Shown here: positions 33,600-46,859 of the stretch, piece after piece
Numbering within the stretch: the stretch's first letter is position 1
How the letters are laid out: the number at the start of each line of letters is the position of its first letter
Assembly (NCBI GenBank): GCA_023548195.1
Contig: JAJHZJ010000694.1
Location: 930,001 to 994,000 of the forward strand
Length of the DNA stretch: 64,000 bases
From: Bettongia penicillata ogilbyi
Lineage: Eukaryota > Chordata > Mammalia > Diprotodontia > Potoroidae
Direction: 5' to 3'
Program-made: the position numbers and the translations under genes
The notes under the pieces: model-generated
Databases searched by the model: none
Told to the model about the DNA's origin: nothing
The model's input: only the letters and a program-made list of their open reading frames with translations

Positions 33600-35030
33600 A
33601 TGACTTGCTCATGTTACATATCCAGGAAGCAAACCTGGGACCTGAAGTCAGTCCTCTTTATTACACTTCAAAGGCACAGACAGGAAGACAAGCTGACCAC
33701 CATATCCATATAGCCATAGGTTTCACTGCTGGCATCATAAACTTAATCTGCACATTCTCTTTTTAGGATAGTTAGGAGGAAGATTTTTTTTAAAAAAGCA
33801 CTTAGGGCATCCCTCCTGTTCATCCAAGCCTCTAAAGAGGTTTCTCAGGGGACAGACTCTGGCTTTCAGATAAACTTTCAGTTTCCTGAGGGGAATGAAC
33901 TGATCTTAGGACATGAGGAATTCCACTGTTTGAACATGCGGCTTCCCATATACTCCGGCATAAGCAGATGCTATCTCTTCTTACCCAGGGACTTTCTAGA
34001 GGGAATAAAATTTATCCTGGAGATGCCCCATCTCTTCTCTGGGCTCAGGTGTCACAGGCATGCCAGCAGCTAACTGGATCCTAAGTAGAATCGTAGGATC
34101 GTAGATTTAGAACTGGAAGGGACATTAGAGGACACCGCCATTTTGCAGATAAGGGAAAGTTCAGTGATTTGTCCCAGGATCACACAGCTCCTCTCTTGTC
34201 TTTTCTCAACAAAGCAGATGAGTCAAAAAGGATGAAGATATATCACAGATGGAGAAGTTTGAAAGGTGAGAATCGTTTTTCCCCTGGCTCTACCTTTGAC
34301 CTCACTTCCCTGTATTGTCACTTTCACTCTTTCCTCCTGGGACCATAAATGCACTAACCAATGCCCAAGTTGGCATATTTATCATTTAGCCAACAACATA
34401 AGCACCTAAAAGAGTAGGAAAACAAGCCCTCTAAGGCTGCCGAGGCCCCTCTCCACCCACCATTCCCAGCTGTGACACATTGCTGCAGGCGCTGTGCCAA
34501 GAACATCCTTGTGGAGGAGACCCAACAAGGCCTTGACATGACAGAGTGTCACGGTGGGCCCTTTGGACCCATTATGCTCAATTATGTCTCTCTTTCCAAC
34601 AGCCTTAATCATTACAAATACTGGGGACCTGATTAAAAAGCCCATCAGTTTCACGCTCTTCCCATAATTTTGATCGACAACATTAAACGTTAATAGAAAA
34701 ACATCTTATCTCTAATAAAACAAATGCCGACACAAAGACGGATGGGAAAAACCAGCCATATGGCGCACACTATTTTCAGCGCCTGCCCGCATTCACAGCA
34801 GTACATCTTTAGTAGTAAGAAATGACGGTGAGAAGATTGAAGACTTGCATTTAATAAATCAAGCTGTACTGTCATCAAAATACCTAGTTTCCAACAGGAT
34901 CAGAGGATTTTCTGAGTCCCAGACTTGGGAGCATTTGAGGAGAGAGTTAATTCTAATGTGTTGTTCCATGGCTTAATTCTTATCATCCCTAGTGCCTTCC
35001 ATGTGTTACAATTTCCAATACCTTTATCCT
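33600..35030 (-). other. CCDC149: CCDC149 3'UTR / downstream flank (end unresolved)
   Basis: Sequence after the CCDC149 stop on the minus strand. The polyadenylation site is not clear. Minus-strand AATAAA motifs (TTTATT on the + strand) occur at 33657-33662 and near 32358-32363, and either or neither could be used. Much of the stretch is repeat-free; an MIR copy sits at about 34,080-34,200. Confidence 0.4.
34340..34900. promoter_or_regulatory. Candidate conserved noncoding block downstream of the CCDC149 stop
   Basis: About 560 nt free of recognisable repeats, with several CpGs that are unusual for this AT-rich region (tgatcgacaacattaaacgt, tatggcgcacac, gcctgcccgc). It has a mixed texture of A/T-rich homeodomain-like and G/C motifs and no long open frame. 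It lies in the putative CCDC149 3'UTR, so it could be a conserved UTR or an enhancer. Conservation is inferred from texture only. Confidence 0.35.
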
Positions 35031-35479
35031 TCATGTCTTCACAGTGCCTGAGCAGTTCCCCTCTGGGACACCTCTGTCCTCTTCCAGGTCACAGCCTTCG
35101 GTAGCTTGTTCCTTCCCTAAACCCAAGGACTCACTGGAACCAAAGGGATCAGGGCTAGACAAAGAAGACTCTACCTTGGATGTCCCTCTGATCTGGGATG
35201 GTCCTGTCCCTTTTCTTGGGTCCTCCTGGGAACTCCCTTTTCTGGTCCCTTCCAGTTCCTCAGCTGCCTGTTCCTCTGTCAGTTTAATTATTTCACTTCC
35301 AAGCCTGTTTATTTCTTCTTCCTCAGAAGGTAACTGGGGTAATGAGGGATGAAAGTGCTTGCGTTGGTTCCCGTACTTGGGCATGGCTGGGGAATTGTCA
35401 GAGAGCTGGGCTGCAGCCTCCTCAGGAGCTGTCAATGCCACAGCAACAGAAGAACTTTCATCTCTTTGCTTCTGCTCCC
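35031..35479 (-). CDS. CCDC149: Coiled-coil domain-containing protein 149, last coding exon
   Basis: Terminal coding exon on the minus strand. The acceptor ctgttttcag has its AG at 35481-35480, so the exon starts at 35479 with two bases that complete a Gly codon begun in the previous exon. It encodes 148 residues opening EQKQRDESSSVAVALTAPEE and ends with TVKT and a TGA at 35033-35031. The tail is hydrophilic, rich in Ser, Glu and Pro and probably disordered, apart from a short helix-prone Glu-rich piece around INRLGSEIIKLTEEQAAEEL. CCDC149 proteins are coiled coils of unknown biochemical role. Identification rests on the match with the two upstream exons, the phases, and the position next to and opposite SOD3. 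Confidence 0.88.
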
Positions 35480-36479
35480 CTGAAAACAGAAGTAGGACAG
35501 CATCAAACTGTTGGAAGAAAATAAATTTTTATTTCCCCACACACACGCTTTTAGATTTGTCTCTACTGTGTGATTTAAGGAAAAAAAAATCTAGTCTCTC
35601 CTGTCATAGGACCTTTGAAAAGGGAAAACAGGGATGTGAGGGCATGGAAGATAGCACATAGATGCTAAGGGGAAGACTGGCATTCAAGGGGGAAAAACAC
35701 TTCAGTGATTAGAGAGCCTGAGTTATTAATAGAGGAAAGGAAGCATTTATGCATCTGCCCAGAATACTCTTCAGTGTTTTAAGTTCTCTCCAGGCTTCCC
35801 ACTTATTTCCATTAAACTTCTAAATTGAGGACAAAGGTTTTGTTGAGTTTTGCCCCTGAACTAATGCCAGGGCTAATTCTGTCCCAATCTCAAATAGCTA
35901 AATTTAGCCACCACCAAGAACAACGGAGGTGTGGAAAGGATGCTAGAAGAAACAATGGTCAAGGAGATCTGGTATCTCTTTCAAGTTTGGTCATTAAACA
36001 GGGGTAGGAGAGATGGTGGGCAAGTCCTTTCCCCTCCTCTGGTTTCTGGTTGGAAAAATGAGAGCTCAACTACATCTCTAAGGTCATAGGATCCTGAATT
36101 TGTTACCACCTGGGCAACTTTGGGCATTTTCACTTACTGTTCTAGGTTTCAGTTTATTTATCTGCAAAATGAGGCAGTCATACCAAGGTCCCTTTCAGCT
36201 TATAATAGATTATCCTGTTTTGAGCAGGAAGGAGAACATTTAAACCTTTTTTTTTCCAGACGAGGACCAGAGAAGTGACGTGTATTTCCCAAGTTATTTA
36301 TATATTAAACAGCTGAACCTTGAATCCATATCTTAGTTATTCTGGTTGTAACTGCATGTTACTTTTGTGTTGAAGTGTAGTGTGGGGCAAGAGAAATGGA
36401 GGATTTAGGGCCAGAAAACCTGGCTTGTAGTGCCCAGTTTGATAATGATTTATAAAGTGATCCAGTAAGGTAGAGGGAC

Positions 36480-36760
36480 ACAGGTCCAAGAAGTAGAAGA
36501 CCTAGGTTTGAATCCTACCTCTCATGTATACTATCTGTATGACCTTGGGCAAGTCACTTAACCGCTATCAGCCTCAGTTTTCTCAATCATAAAATACAGG
36601 AATTGGAACCAATGGCCTCTGCTGTTCCTTCTGGCTCCAGATCTATGATCCTATGATTTGTTTTCTGAAGTATGTAAAATACTTTTTCTGTAAAATGAGG
36701 TTAGATGGCCTCTGGTGCCCCTCCTAACTCTAAATCTATGACCCCTATGATTCTAAATTT
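36480..36760 (+). mobile_element. MIR copies
   Basis: Reads actatctgtatgaccttggg and caagtcacttaaccgctatc, then two successive tails (ccagatctatgatcctatga and ctctaaatctatgaccccta). A further worn copy lies at about 36,100-36,230. Confidence 0.65.
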
Positions 36761-37349
36761 AGAACTTTTCCCATGACATCAAGCTATCTCCTTTCCTAGC
36801 TCTTAGATTCCATGATTGGTTAGCCCATTGGGACAGTTTCTCTCTTCTTGAATCTCTTATGCCATTATGTCTGGTCACTTCTGTATCTTTAATCATTTTC
36901 TGTTACAGCTACCCATATAGATGTCTAATATTCTTTCCTACTCATCCCAGAAGGCTTCCCCCCAACTCCCAAATCCCATCCCACTGAAAAAAGGCTTCCT
37001 ATTAGACAGAAAGCTCGAGGACAGGAGCGATGTTATTTTTCCTTCTTGGTACACCTTAATGAAATAAATAGTTCTTTAAATAGATTATAGTAAACACACA
37101 CACAAACTAGAAATGCTACATATGAATCTAATAGAATATCACTGCTTCATAAGAAATGATGGGGATATGGATTGAGACAGGCATGGTGATTTCATTGATA
37201 CAGATAATTCCCAGGTAAGGAAATTCCTTCTACCCATGTAGGCTATCAGAGGCAGGATATGAATCTAATACTACATGTTTAGTATGTGTTAGAAACAGCA
37301 CCTGAACCCAGCTTCTCCTGACTCTGAGGCAGGTTCTGTAGCCACTATG

Positions 37350-37740
37350 CTATGGCTGATAATGAACACGACAAAATCAGAGAAACACGAAAGAGCTGTA
37401 TGAACTGATACAGAGAAAAGAAAGCAGAGTAAGGAGAACGATATACAATAATATAAATGAAACTAACACTCAAAAACCGAAAATTATGATTAAACATGAA
37501 GGCCAGTCTTGGTTCAAGAAGGCCAATGCCTCCTTCCTGCATGAAAATAAGTGGTGGATTACAGGTGGCAAATATTGCCCAAGCAGTCAGATGTCATTGC
37601 TGTGTTAGTTGGTTATACTTAACTGTTTCCCTTTGTTTTAACAAGAGGTTATTGGGAAGTTACGGAGTTGCAAAACAAACAAAAAACCCGGAAGACATTA
37701 ATGAAACACTTAAACAACAACAGAAAGTTGCATTACACTG
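37350..37740 (+). mobile_element. L1-type 3' end relic
   Basis: The stretch gagctgtatgaactgatac and then agtaaggagaacgatatac matches the 'tatgaactgatgctgagtgaaaggagcag' region of the L1 at 17.96 kb, in degraded form. The 3' boundary is uncertain. Confidence 0.45.
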
Positions 37741-37924
37741 AAAAATTACTTTTCTCGGCTGGGCCTGGCATTTGACAGCAGACCCTCAGTTTCCTTCAGA
37801 GCTGATCTTTGTTTTTAATTCTAAGGTCAAACACTGATGAGTCATTAGAATAAACTAAGGAGACCCTGGAGGTGCCTTGTGACTGACGGAACAGTGTTCA
37901 TATGAATTAAAATAGTGTCCTTCA

Positions 37925-38375
37925 ATGGTGGGAACTTCCATCCAAACTCTAATCCCACATCTTTGCCTAACAAACTAAGTGACTTTGGGCAAGTCTCTTT
38001 CTCCCTCTGAGACTCAATATTTTTATCTATAAAATAAGGGGGAAGGACTAGATAACTTTACTATCCCCTCCAGCTCTAAATCTATAACTGAATGGCTAGA
38101 TAACCTCTAACATTAATTCTCAGTAGCGGATAGTATACAGGACTTGGAGTCAGGAGGACTCCAACTGGGTTCAAATCCTGCCTCTTGCTTTGTGATCACA
38201 GAAAAGTCATTTAACTTCCCTGGGCCTACATTTTCTTGTCTGTAAATCGGGGATAATTGTAACACAATCACAGGGTTGTTGTGAGAGTTCCTTGAAGGAG
38301 AGATTACTTTTTTTTTTTTTTGCACTTTCATCTCAAGTGTCTGGCATGTTGCAGATGCTTAAATGTTTATTGATT
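37925..38375 (+). mobile_element. Two MIR/SINE copies in tandem
   Basis: First: aactaagtgactttgggcaa to ccagctctaaatctataact (37,925-38,100). Second: atacaggacttggagtcagg, cagggttgttgtgagagttc, then cttaaatgtttattgattga (38,125-38,375). Confidence 0.65.
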
Positions 38376-38639
38376 GAAGATTAAGGTAAAGTTCTTGCCA
38401 AACCTTAGAAATGCTATATTAATATTAGCTTCTATTGGTATATGGTCCTACAATTCTAAGTGGTCTTTTGGATTAATTATCACCATGAACTCTACAGTCT
38501 TAATGTTATTATTACATGGGTGGAGAAATATTATGCTCAAATTAATCCCTAATCCATATGGGTAGATATTACCCTTAAGAGGGAATTCTGTTTTTATCTC
38601 TGCTAGTGTTAAAAAAGATTCAAGATGTCCTTTGTGAAA

Positions 38640-38830
38640 AGGGCCCTGGGTTTGGAGTCAAAGAACTTGGGTTCAGATTGGACAGTGAGATTTACTCCCT
38701 GTGTGAGGGATACTGAGCAAATCACTCAATTTCCTGAGCCCTGTGTTGGCTACTCCATAAAAACGGATTAGCTGTTGCCAGAGGTACCTTTCAACTGCAG
38801 GAGTCTATGTTGCATTCTAAAGGTGAATTT
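38640..38830 (+). mobile_element. MIR/SINE, degraded
   Basis: Reads gggtttggagtcaaagaact, then gagcaaatcactcaatttcc. Confidence 0.55.
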
Positions 38831-38839
38831 TCCTAGAGC

Positions 38840-39005
38840 ACCTTGCCTGGACCTCTCTTTTGCCCCGTCACACTCAATCTTGTATCATGTTTGTTTCTGG
38901 TGCTAACTCACCCCTGCCCCACCTTCCTGTGCAAGTAATTCATTTTTGTATCCCTAATACCATGTACTTTGTACTTCAGAGTTATTTGTTGGACTGAGTT
39001 GAAAG
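38840..39005 (+). mobile_element. L2 LINE 3' end, worn
   Basis: Reads cttttgccccgtcacactca, then ttgtatccctaataccatgt and ttatttgttggactgagttg. A degraded L2 terminus. Confidence 0.5.
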
Positions 39006-39009
39006 GACA

Positions 39010-40080
39010 GGGTTCAACCTGGGAGTGAATTTAAACTTACTTATGGATAGAAGGCTTTTTCTGCATAAATGGAAGCCTTTCATGAAGAATGGGGCCATGA
39101 ATTCTCCTCTAACAGTAAAGATTATTTCTTATATTCTTCCTCTGTTGTAATTCAGGGTTTCATACTGACTTGGGGCCATCTGTCCAAGGAAAATCCCAAG
39201 TTGCTTTCTTTGAATTTCTGGCAACGATACTGCTGGATGATGAGTGGAGCCGTAACTTGTACAAAAATCTACCTATGGCAGTGGAGAGGTGGGATAATGT
39301 GCCAAAATGGCTTGTTTGTAAGTTTACCCTTAAAATAAGATCTCCTTGAAAGGAAGATGTATATGTACGCATGTACCTGTGAGTATATGTATGTGTGTGT
39401 CTACAGGAAAAGAACACTGATTATAAGCCATATTAAGATTTTATATGTATCAGATTTGAGGGGAAATGGGGGCTCTACTTACTTGTTTTTTACATGTAAA
39501 AATGAAAATCTTTCAATGACACTGCAGAGAACCACAGAAAATAGTGACTTGGGGGAAAAGTAAGAGAGTTTGGGTACCATTTGGGCAGCCTCATTTGCAC
39601 GGAGTAAATTATGGTACTTTCCGAGGTTAAACTTTTCACTAACGTGAGGTGAATAAACTCCTCCTGGAAATTACTTTTCTGAAATTACTTCTTCTAGGAC
39701 ATTTAATAGTATATCCCAGTGCCCTGGAAAAATTAATTAACCTTACAAGTTAAAGCCTAACCCCTAAACCGTTTACAATGTGTTTTTACTGTGTGTCAGA
39801 TTAATCTTCTCTTAATTTACATCTGAGTGAGGGTGGTCTAAATTACACTTAGGCCCTTTGGTCCCTGCTGTTCTCTTGGTGCCATCTTTCCAGACTTGCT
39901 TTCCTCTGTATCAAGTTGGATGAATCTCCTTAAAATGGCAAGCCCTTGAGATTGCCATGTGGAGCAATTTTTCTTTCTGGAAAGTGTTGCAGTCCTAAGA
40001 GGAGGTCAAAAGAAAGTCATTCTTGGGGAATGAGGACCCAGCCCAACCCTATCTTTGGGCCCCAGTGCAGATTTAGCCTA
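39010..40080. other. CCDC149 intron sequence, nothing recognised
   Basis: No repeat signature or splice-flanked open frame with protein character. Short alternating runs (atgtatgtgtgtg) near 39,390. Confidence 0.5.
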
Positions 40081-40399
40081 TTGTGATCAAAGGCCAGCCT
40101 GCTACCTTACCTCTGCATGGTCCAACAAGAGGATTCTTAAAAACTTATGATCCCAGTGATACCCTCAGAATAAGGGGTCAGTCCTGGGCAGAAAAGACAC
40201 ATAAACAGTGGGGAGGTTTGCTTAAAGACAATTTGAGACCCTTTCTTTTGTCATTGCAGAGCTCCCCAAAATATATTTGCAAGTCCTTATCTGGGGTAAG
40301 ACAAAAAGAAAGGCAGCAGAAATTTTACAGTGGAGATACAGTAAAAGGGCTTGGCTTATTTGCAGAGAGCAGTAAAACTCTCTAGTAATTCAGTAACTT

Positions 40400-40650
40400 T
40401 AGAAGCCTGGCCCTTCTTAAGCTTTGGTATTTTTTCTTCTTTTCTGTTTGAAAAAAGCACAAATTGTAGCTGCCTCCATGGAAGAGAATTTCTAAGCTGG
40501 CCAACAATGGAAAAACACATTATCATTAATAATAGTAATTATGCTGTGCATTATTAGCAATAATGCAGGGGATTACAATCATTAATTATTATTAATAATA
40601 ATACACATAACACGAATACAACTAATGATGAGACAGTCAAGTGCTATCAA
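40400..40650. promoter_or_regulatory. Candidate conserved element rich in ATTA cores (CCDC149 intron)
   Basis: A repeat-free stretch holding many ATTA/TAAT cores in about 100 nt (roughly 40,520-40,605), flanked by tidy mixed-composition sequence. Such clusters are typical of homeodomain-bound enhancers, but part is simple AAT repetition. Function is inference. Confidence 0.3.
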
Positions 40651-41149
40651 GAAACTAGACCATAGAAAGTGAACAGGAAAAAGGAGATTCACGCTCTGAC
40701 AACCCCAGAGCCAGAAGCACTCAGCATGCTAGGATCTGGATTGCCCATTCCTCCCAGTGACCAGAAAGGCACAGTTATCCTATTTTGTTTACTGGTCTTT
40801 GTTGGACTTTGTCCCACAAAATGGGCGAGATTTGCTTTTTGGTTTCGTTGAATCACACACACAAGTGCTGCTGAAGCTGACAGAACAGTGTGCTTGTTAC
40901 CACAACCAGCCACAATGGATGGGTTCGGGAACAATGAGGGCTAATGATGGAGCTTCAGAAGCTCTCATTTGGAATCAGATGAATACTTAAGCCTCCCTTG
41001 TGAAAATAATGCCAGGCACTCAGCTTTTACATTTCTGCTTCCGAGGCCCCGTCTCAGAGCCTCTGACTGGGGAAGGGTATGAAAAGAGAGGAGGCAGCCC
41101 TTGACACGGATGATGGATGCTGCTTTACAAGGACATCCATCTATCAAGA

Positions 41150-41300
41150 AGCAGTCAGTAAGCACCTACTAAGTGCCAGGCATTGAGGACAAGACAAAAG
41201 AATGATAAAAGACACCAAGACGAAGTAACTCCTGCTCTGAAGGAGCCCAGGGTATATTGGGAGCAAAACATGTATTCATTTAAAATATTTACTGGATAGA
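41150..41300 (+). mobile_element. MIR3/MON-like SINE
   Basis: Reads gtaagcacctactaagtgcc, then ctgctctgaaggagcccagg. Confidence 0.6.
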
Positions 41301-41496
41301 TATAACAAATAGAAGGTAGTCAGGAAGGCAAGGAGTTGATTGTTGATCTGTGTCTTGAAAAAAATGAGGAAATCTATGAGAAAAATATGAAGGGGGAGTG
41401 CATTCTAGACATAGGGACAGCCCCTAAAAAAGCGTGGAGATGGGATGTGGCTTTTGTTTTTCCAGGTGCCAGGGGACTCTCCGCTTGTGACTATAC

Positions 41497-41648
41497 CAGA
41501 GGTGGGGAACCTGCAGCATCAAGGCCACATATGGCCTTTTAGGTCCTCAGGGGATTTGTTCTGTGAAGTTTGGATTCAGTCAAAGGGCTGCATTTGAGGA
41601 CCTAGAGGACCACATGGAGCCTCGAGGCTGCAGGTTCCCCACCCCTGG
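41497..41648. mobile_element. Palindromic nonautonomous DNA transposon (hAT-like?)
   Basis: The best preserved copy of the family. The left TIR cagaggtggggaacctgcag is the mirror of the right TIR ctgcaggttccccacccctg, with subterminal ggccacatatggccttttag. The internal part shares gggatttgttctgtgaagtt with the 12-kb copy. A transposase is absent, so it was moved in trans. Confidence 0.75.
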
Positions 41649-42359
41649 ATTACACATTGGTCAGGCTAATAATCTTTCAGATCATAAGTCACAAGAGGGA
41701 CAGGGAGGTGGGGGGGAGAAGAGTGAGAGCCCAGGGGAAGACCACCTCTGAAATTCCCTGCTCTGTAATTAGGTAACCTTTCTCCTAGACCCTCAGACGT
41801 CCATAGACTTAAAGCTAAAAGAGACTTTTAAGGCCATTAGGCCCAATCCCCTCATTAAAGATAAGAAAACTAAGGACCATAGCTGTTAAACGACTTGTCC
41901 AACATGCTGCTTTCCATGCTCTTCCTCCTGATGTGCAAATCACACACATGCACACAATCTTACAAAGTCACAATGAATAACTTTTTTAAACTATGTGCAA
42001 AGGGATGAACTAATTCATTCTTGTAATGACCTAGTAAATCAAACTTTCATGTCTCAATCTTGTGCCTCACAAATTTAATGCTGTTGGAACAATTCACCAG
42101 ACCTAAAATTAAGAGGCTAAGTGAGGACCCCAAACACTTTCCCCTCTATCCAAGATACTTGATTCAATTCAATAAATATTTATTGAGGGCCTACTCTGTG
42201 TACACTAGGTCTATTGTGGTGAGTATTCTGGGAGACAGAAAAAGGTAAGATCCATTGCCTACCCTTGAAGATCTTCCAGTTCATTCATTCATTCACTTAT
42301 CCATCCATCTATTCAATATTTATTGCATGCACATTACACACAAAGTGCTGTGTGATGAT

Positions 42360-42595
42360 AGTATGGTGTGGTAGTGAGAGAACTGGACCTAGAATCAGGC
42401 CAGCAAGGTTTGAGTCTTGGCTCTCACACTAGTTGTGAGACTATGGAAAAGTCATTTGACCTCTCTGACACTCAGTTTTCTCATCTGTAAAATGAGGATA
42501 ATACTATTTGTCCTTTCAACCTTATCTAGTTGCTGTCACAACAAAGGAATGCATTTTGTAAACTTTAGAGCATTATGTGTGTTATCATTATTATT
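42360..42595 (+). mobile_element. MIR/SINE
   Basis: Reads gagaactggacctagaatca, then cactcagttttctcatctgt and ttatctagttgctgtcacaa. An (ATTC)n run lies just upstream at 42,277-42,298. Confidence 0.7.
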
Positions 42596-42599
42596 GTAG

Positions 42600-43594
<995 letters not shown>

Positions 43595-43769
43595 CTACAC
43601 AATCAACTGGCTACTCGGACTGAACAATTTAATTTATTTTTCATTTAGGATCTGAAGATGGAAACATGGTATAGTGAACTGACCCTGAAGTCCCAGAGAA
43701 GTACAACAAGAGCACAAGCATGCCAGCCATAAATGTCTATCTCATCATGGAGTTCTAGGAAAAGGCAGT

Positions 43770-44180
43770 GTGGCGTCATGGAAAGAGCCATCAGATTTAC
43801 GTAAAGCAGAAGAGGCCTGAGACTAAGTCTTGGCTCCATCACTGACTAGATGGGATAATCTGGGAAAGTCATTTAATCCCTCTGAACTTCTCTGTAAAAT
43901 GAAGATGTTCATACCTGCCCTACCTGTATCCCAGGGCTCCTGGGAGGATTAATGAGACAGTTACGAAAGCTTGTAAAAAGGTAAAGGGAAAGAATGCTAC
44001 CGGATTTAGAGCCAGTGGATCTAGGCTCAAATCCAGCTTCTGCCACTTATTAACCTGAAGTAGGTCACTTGTTTTTTAGGCCTCAGTTTACTCATGCATA
44101 AAATGGATAACAACAAAAATAACTGCTACTGACATAGTGTTTCAAGATTTGCAAAGTGCTTTATAACATACTCATGTGTC
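43770..44180 (+). mobile_element. Two MIR copies
   Basis: First: aggcagtgtggcgtcatgga to caagggctcc-type region (43,770-43,980). Second: gaatgctaccggatttagag, then ggcctcagtttactcatgca and atttgcaaagtgctttataa (43,985-44,170). Confidence 0.65.
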
Positions 44181-44199
44181 TCCTCTGAGCTTCAGAACA

Positions 44200-46140
44200 A
44201 TACAACACCCTCACATCTCTTGGAAATTGTGAACTCCACCATTCATCAGTCACTATTACTGTTATGACTAACAATCTTCCATTCTAATTCCTTTACCGAT
44301 TCCTGTATTAATCAACTGCAGTCCTTGTGAATCAAACTACTGTGTATCTCCATCTCCCATTCTCTCATTCCCATCCTTCTCAATTCTCCCTCGTTTCTCT
44401 CCCACCTTTTCCCCTGGGTCCTCTGGAACTCTTGTTTCATAGTGAATAAACTTCCATTCCTCTTTGATCTCTTTCTGTCACACTTCTTTCATCCAGTAGT
44501 CCTCACTGAGACCTGGATGCATAAAAAACCCCAGTTGCCTATAGGTGGAGTCTCTCTGACTTGGGTGCCTGAGACCACCCAAGTCACCATACTCCAGTGA
44601 CTTACTGAACTGATGAATTTCAAGATGGAGATGAGGGGGATGTTAGGTTCTAGAGATCCTAAGTGATATGTGATCTGGTCGCATAGTCTTGCTGTGTTAG
44701 GGCAAAGTAAATCTCCTCCTTTAACACTGTTAAATGTTCAGTGATTGAAGCGTTTCATCTCATTCCAACATTGAACCTGAACTAAGAGGGTGCTGGCATT
44801 AGTGTCAAGCTTACTCAGCCTCTTAAACCCCATGACCTAGTCCTTCATTCCACCTCAGTCACACATGGGGATACTCACACTCTGGAGCTTACCATTACCC
44901 ACATGTATTTCACTTCCTCAGTTAGAAACTATTGCATTCTTCTCTTAGCGGTTACCATCTCTTCTTAAAATTCCATCTTTCACTCCTCCTAAATTCTTCT
45001 TCTTCATCAAGACCTCCAATCCCTCCACCTCTCAGGACTTTTTCAGGTCATTACTCCTGCCCCAAGTTTACTTTTCCCCTCTCAGTCTCAATACAACGAC
45101 TATCAATTTCAACTTTACACTATCCTCTCTCCTTGAATTCCCCACTCATGCCTCACCCCCTTGTCCTACTGCTGTTCATCTCTTGCCCCGAATTCCTCCG
45201 ATTACCTCTGATCTCCTATTCATGTGCTGCTCGAGTTAGAGAAGGTTGTATGTTATAAATCTATGCTATCGATAATGTCCTCACTGTAGCATGGCAATCT
45301 TTTTATTCCTACCTAATTTATTCCCTATCTCATTCCCTGCAAAAGCTATTCTCAAACTTCTCTTTCCCTGTTAAGAGTCTCATACTTCTTCCTTCCTTTC
45401 CCTTTCTCAATTGAAGATCTTGCTTCTTAGTTGAGAAAATTGAGCCTGTTCAACTTAAGTTCCCTCTCCTCCCATTCTCATCATCCCACAATGCTCTTGA
45501 CATCATCCCCACCTCCTGCCTCCTTTTCCCTAGTCTCTGACAATGAGATGGCAACCTCAATCATCCACCCTCTCCTTAGCCTATCTATTGGCTCCTTCTC
45601 TATAGCCTTCAAAATGCCCAAGTGTTCCACATTCTTAAAAATCCTTCAGTAGAAGTGATCACTCACTCAAGAGGCTGTTTTATATCACCCATCCCCCCAT
45701 GTTTTTGTAAAAAATCCTAGTTGAAGGTGTTTCTACTCACTGCCTTCACTTGGTCTCCTCTCACCCCTCAACCCTTTACTATCTGTCTTCTGACCTACCC
45801 ACTTAACTGAAACTGCTCTTTTCAAAACTACCACTAATTTCTTAATTGCTTAATCCAATGACCTTTTCTACATTCTTATTCTTCTCAGCCTGTCTGTTTC
45901 TATGTGATCTTCTGCACTTTCTCCTCCTAGATACTTTCTCCTAAGTTTTTTTACTCTTTCTTCTCTTTCCTGGTTTCCCTCTTGTCTCCCTGACTGTTTC
46001 TCCATTTCTTTTCCTGATTCATCATACATATCACTTCTTCTAACATACTCCAAGGTTCTCTCTCCTAAGGTCCTCGCCTCTTATTTCTCTACATATATTC
46101 TCTCTCATTAACCTTATTAGCTCCCATGGACTTATATCAC
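44200..46140 (+). mobile_element. L2 LINE, internal (endonuclease/RT) part, degraded
   Basis: Pyrimidine-rich sense strand typical of L2 ORF2. Landmarks in order: the frame around 44,500 reading LTETWMHK, an endonuclease motif, then aatccaatgaccttttctac and ttagctcccatggacttata, which match the L2 reverse-transcriptase segment. Many stops and gaps. The element continues as the 3' part at 46,860-47,435. Confidence 0.7.
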
Positions 46141-46624
46141 CTTTATGGAGAATGAAAATGCATTTATGAAGTGCTTACTATATTCAAAGCACTATACTAA
46201 GCCTTGGAGTTACAGAGATGAAAGTCTCAAATAACTCACATTTTTATGGGAAGAGCAACACATGCAAAATTTCAGCTGTAAAGGTAAAGTAGATATTAAT
46301 GCCTCAGATAAAACAGATACAATTTTAAAATTAATCATTTATTATTAAATTAAAAAATAAATTAATTAACACCTCTGGTAAAAATTAATATGATGCAATC
46401 ATATCATATGATGCAATGATATTGAACAATTTGGTCAGTGCCAAAGACTTTGGTGACAAGACTCTGGGTCTTCACTGGTTGTGATCATAGCACATGTAGA
46501 AGCTGTTGCCAGGTGTCATCTCCACAGATCCACAAAAGTCTCACAGATTTAAATATTTAGCCCTAGTCTCATCCTTGAGCTTCAGCTCCAAATGAGCAAC
46601 TGCTTGGTATTGGTACACTGGTAC

Positions 46625-46855
46625 AAATGAGGGGTAGCTAGGTGGTATAATAGATAGAGCACTCAGCTTAGAGTCAGGAAGATCTGAATTTAAATCCAGC
46701 CTTGGACACTTGCTAGCTCTGTGTCCCTGGGCAAGTCACTTAACCCTTATTTGTTTCACTTCCTCATCTATAAAATGAGGACACATTAGAGAAGAAATGG
46801 TAAACCAGTATCTTTTCCAAGAAAACCCCATGGACCAGCTCCACCGAGCTAACCT
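46625..46855 (+). mobile_element. Marsupial tRNA-type SINE inserted in an L2 element
   Basis: The head ggggtagctaggtggtataa leads to the core ctgggcaagtcacttaaccc and the tail gaagaaatggtaaaccagta. It separates two L2 segments, so it is younger than that L2. Confidence 0.8.
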
Positions 46856-46859
46856 TGTC

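Noticed and set aside
35044..35352. Plus-strand 102-codon frame
   Set aside because: Shadow of the CCDC149 last exon; splice signals and phase support only the minus strand.
40083..40385. A 100-codon open frame on the + strand in a CCDC149 intron
   Set aside because: No recognisable domain and no splice or promoter context; likely chance.
44932..45258. A 108-codon Ser/Pro/Leu-rich frame
   Set aside because: Lies in the pyrimidine-rich sense strand of an L2 element.
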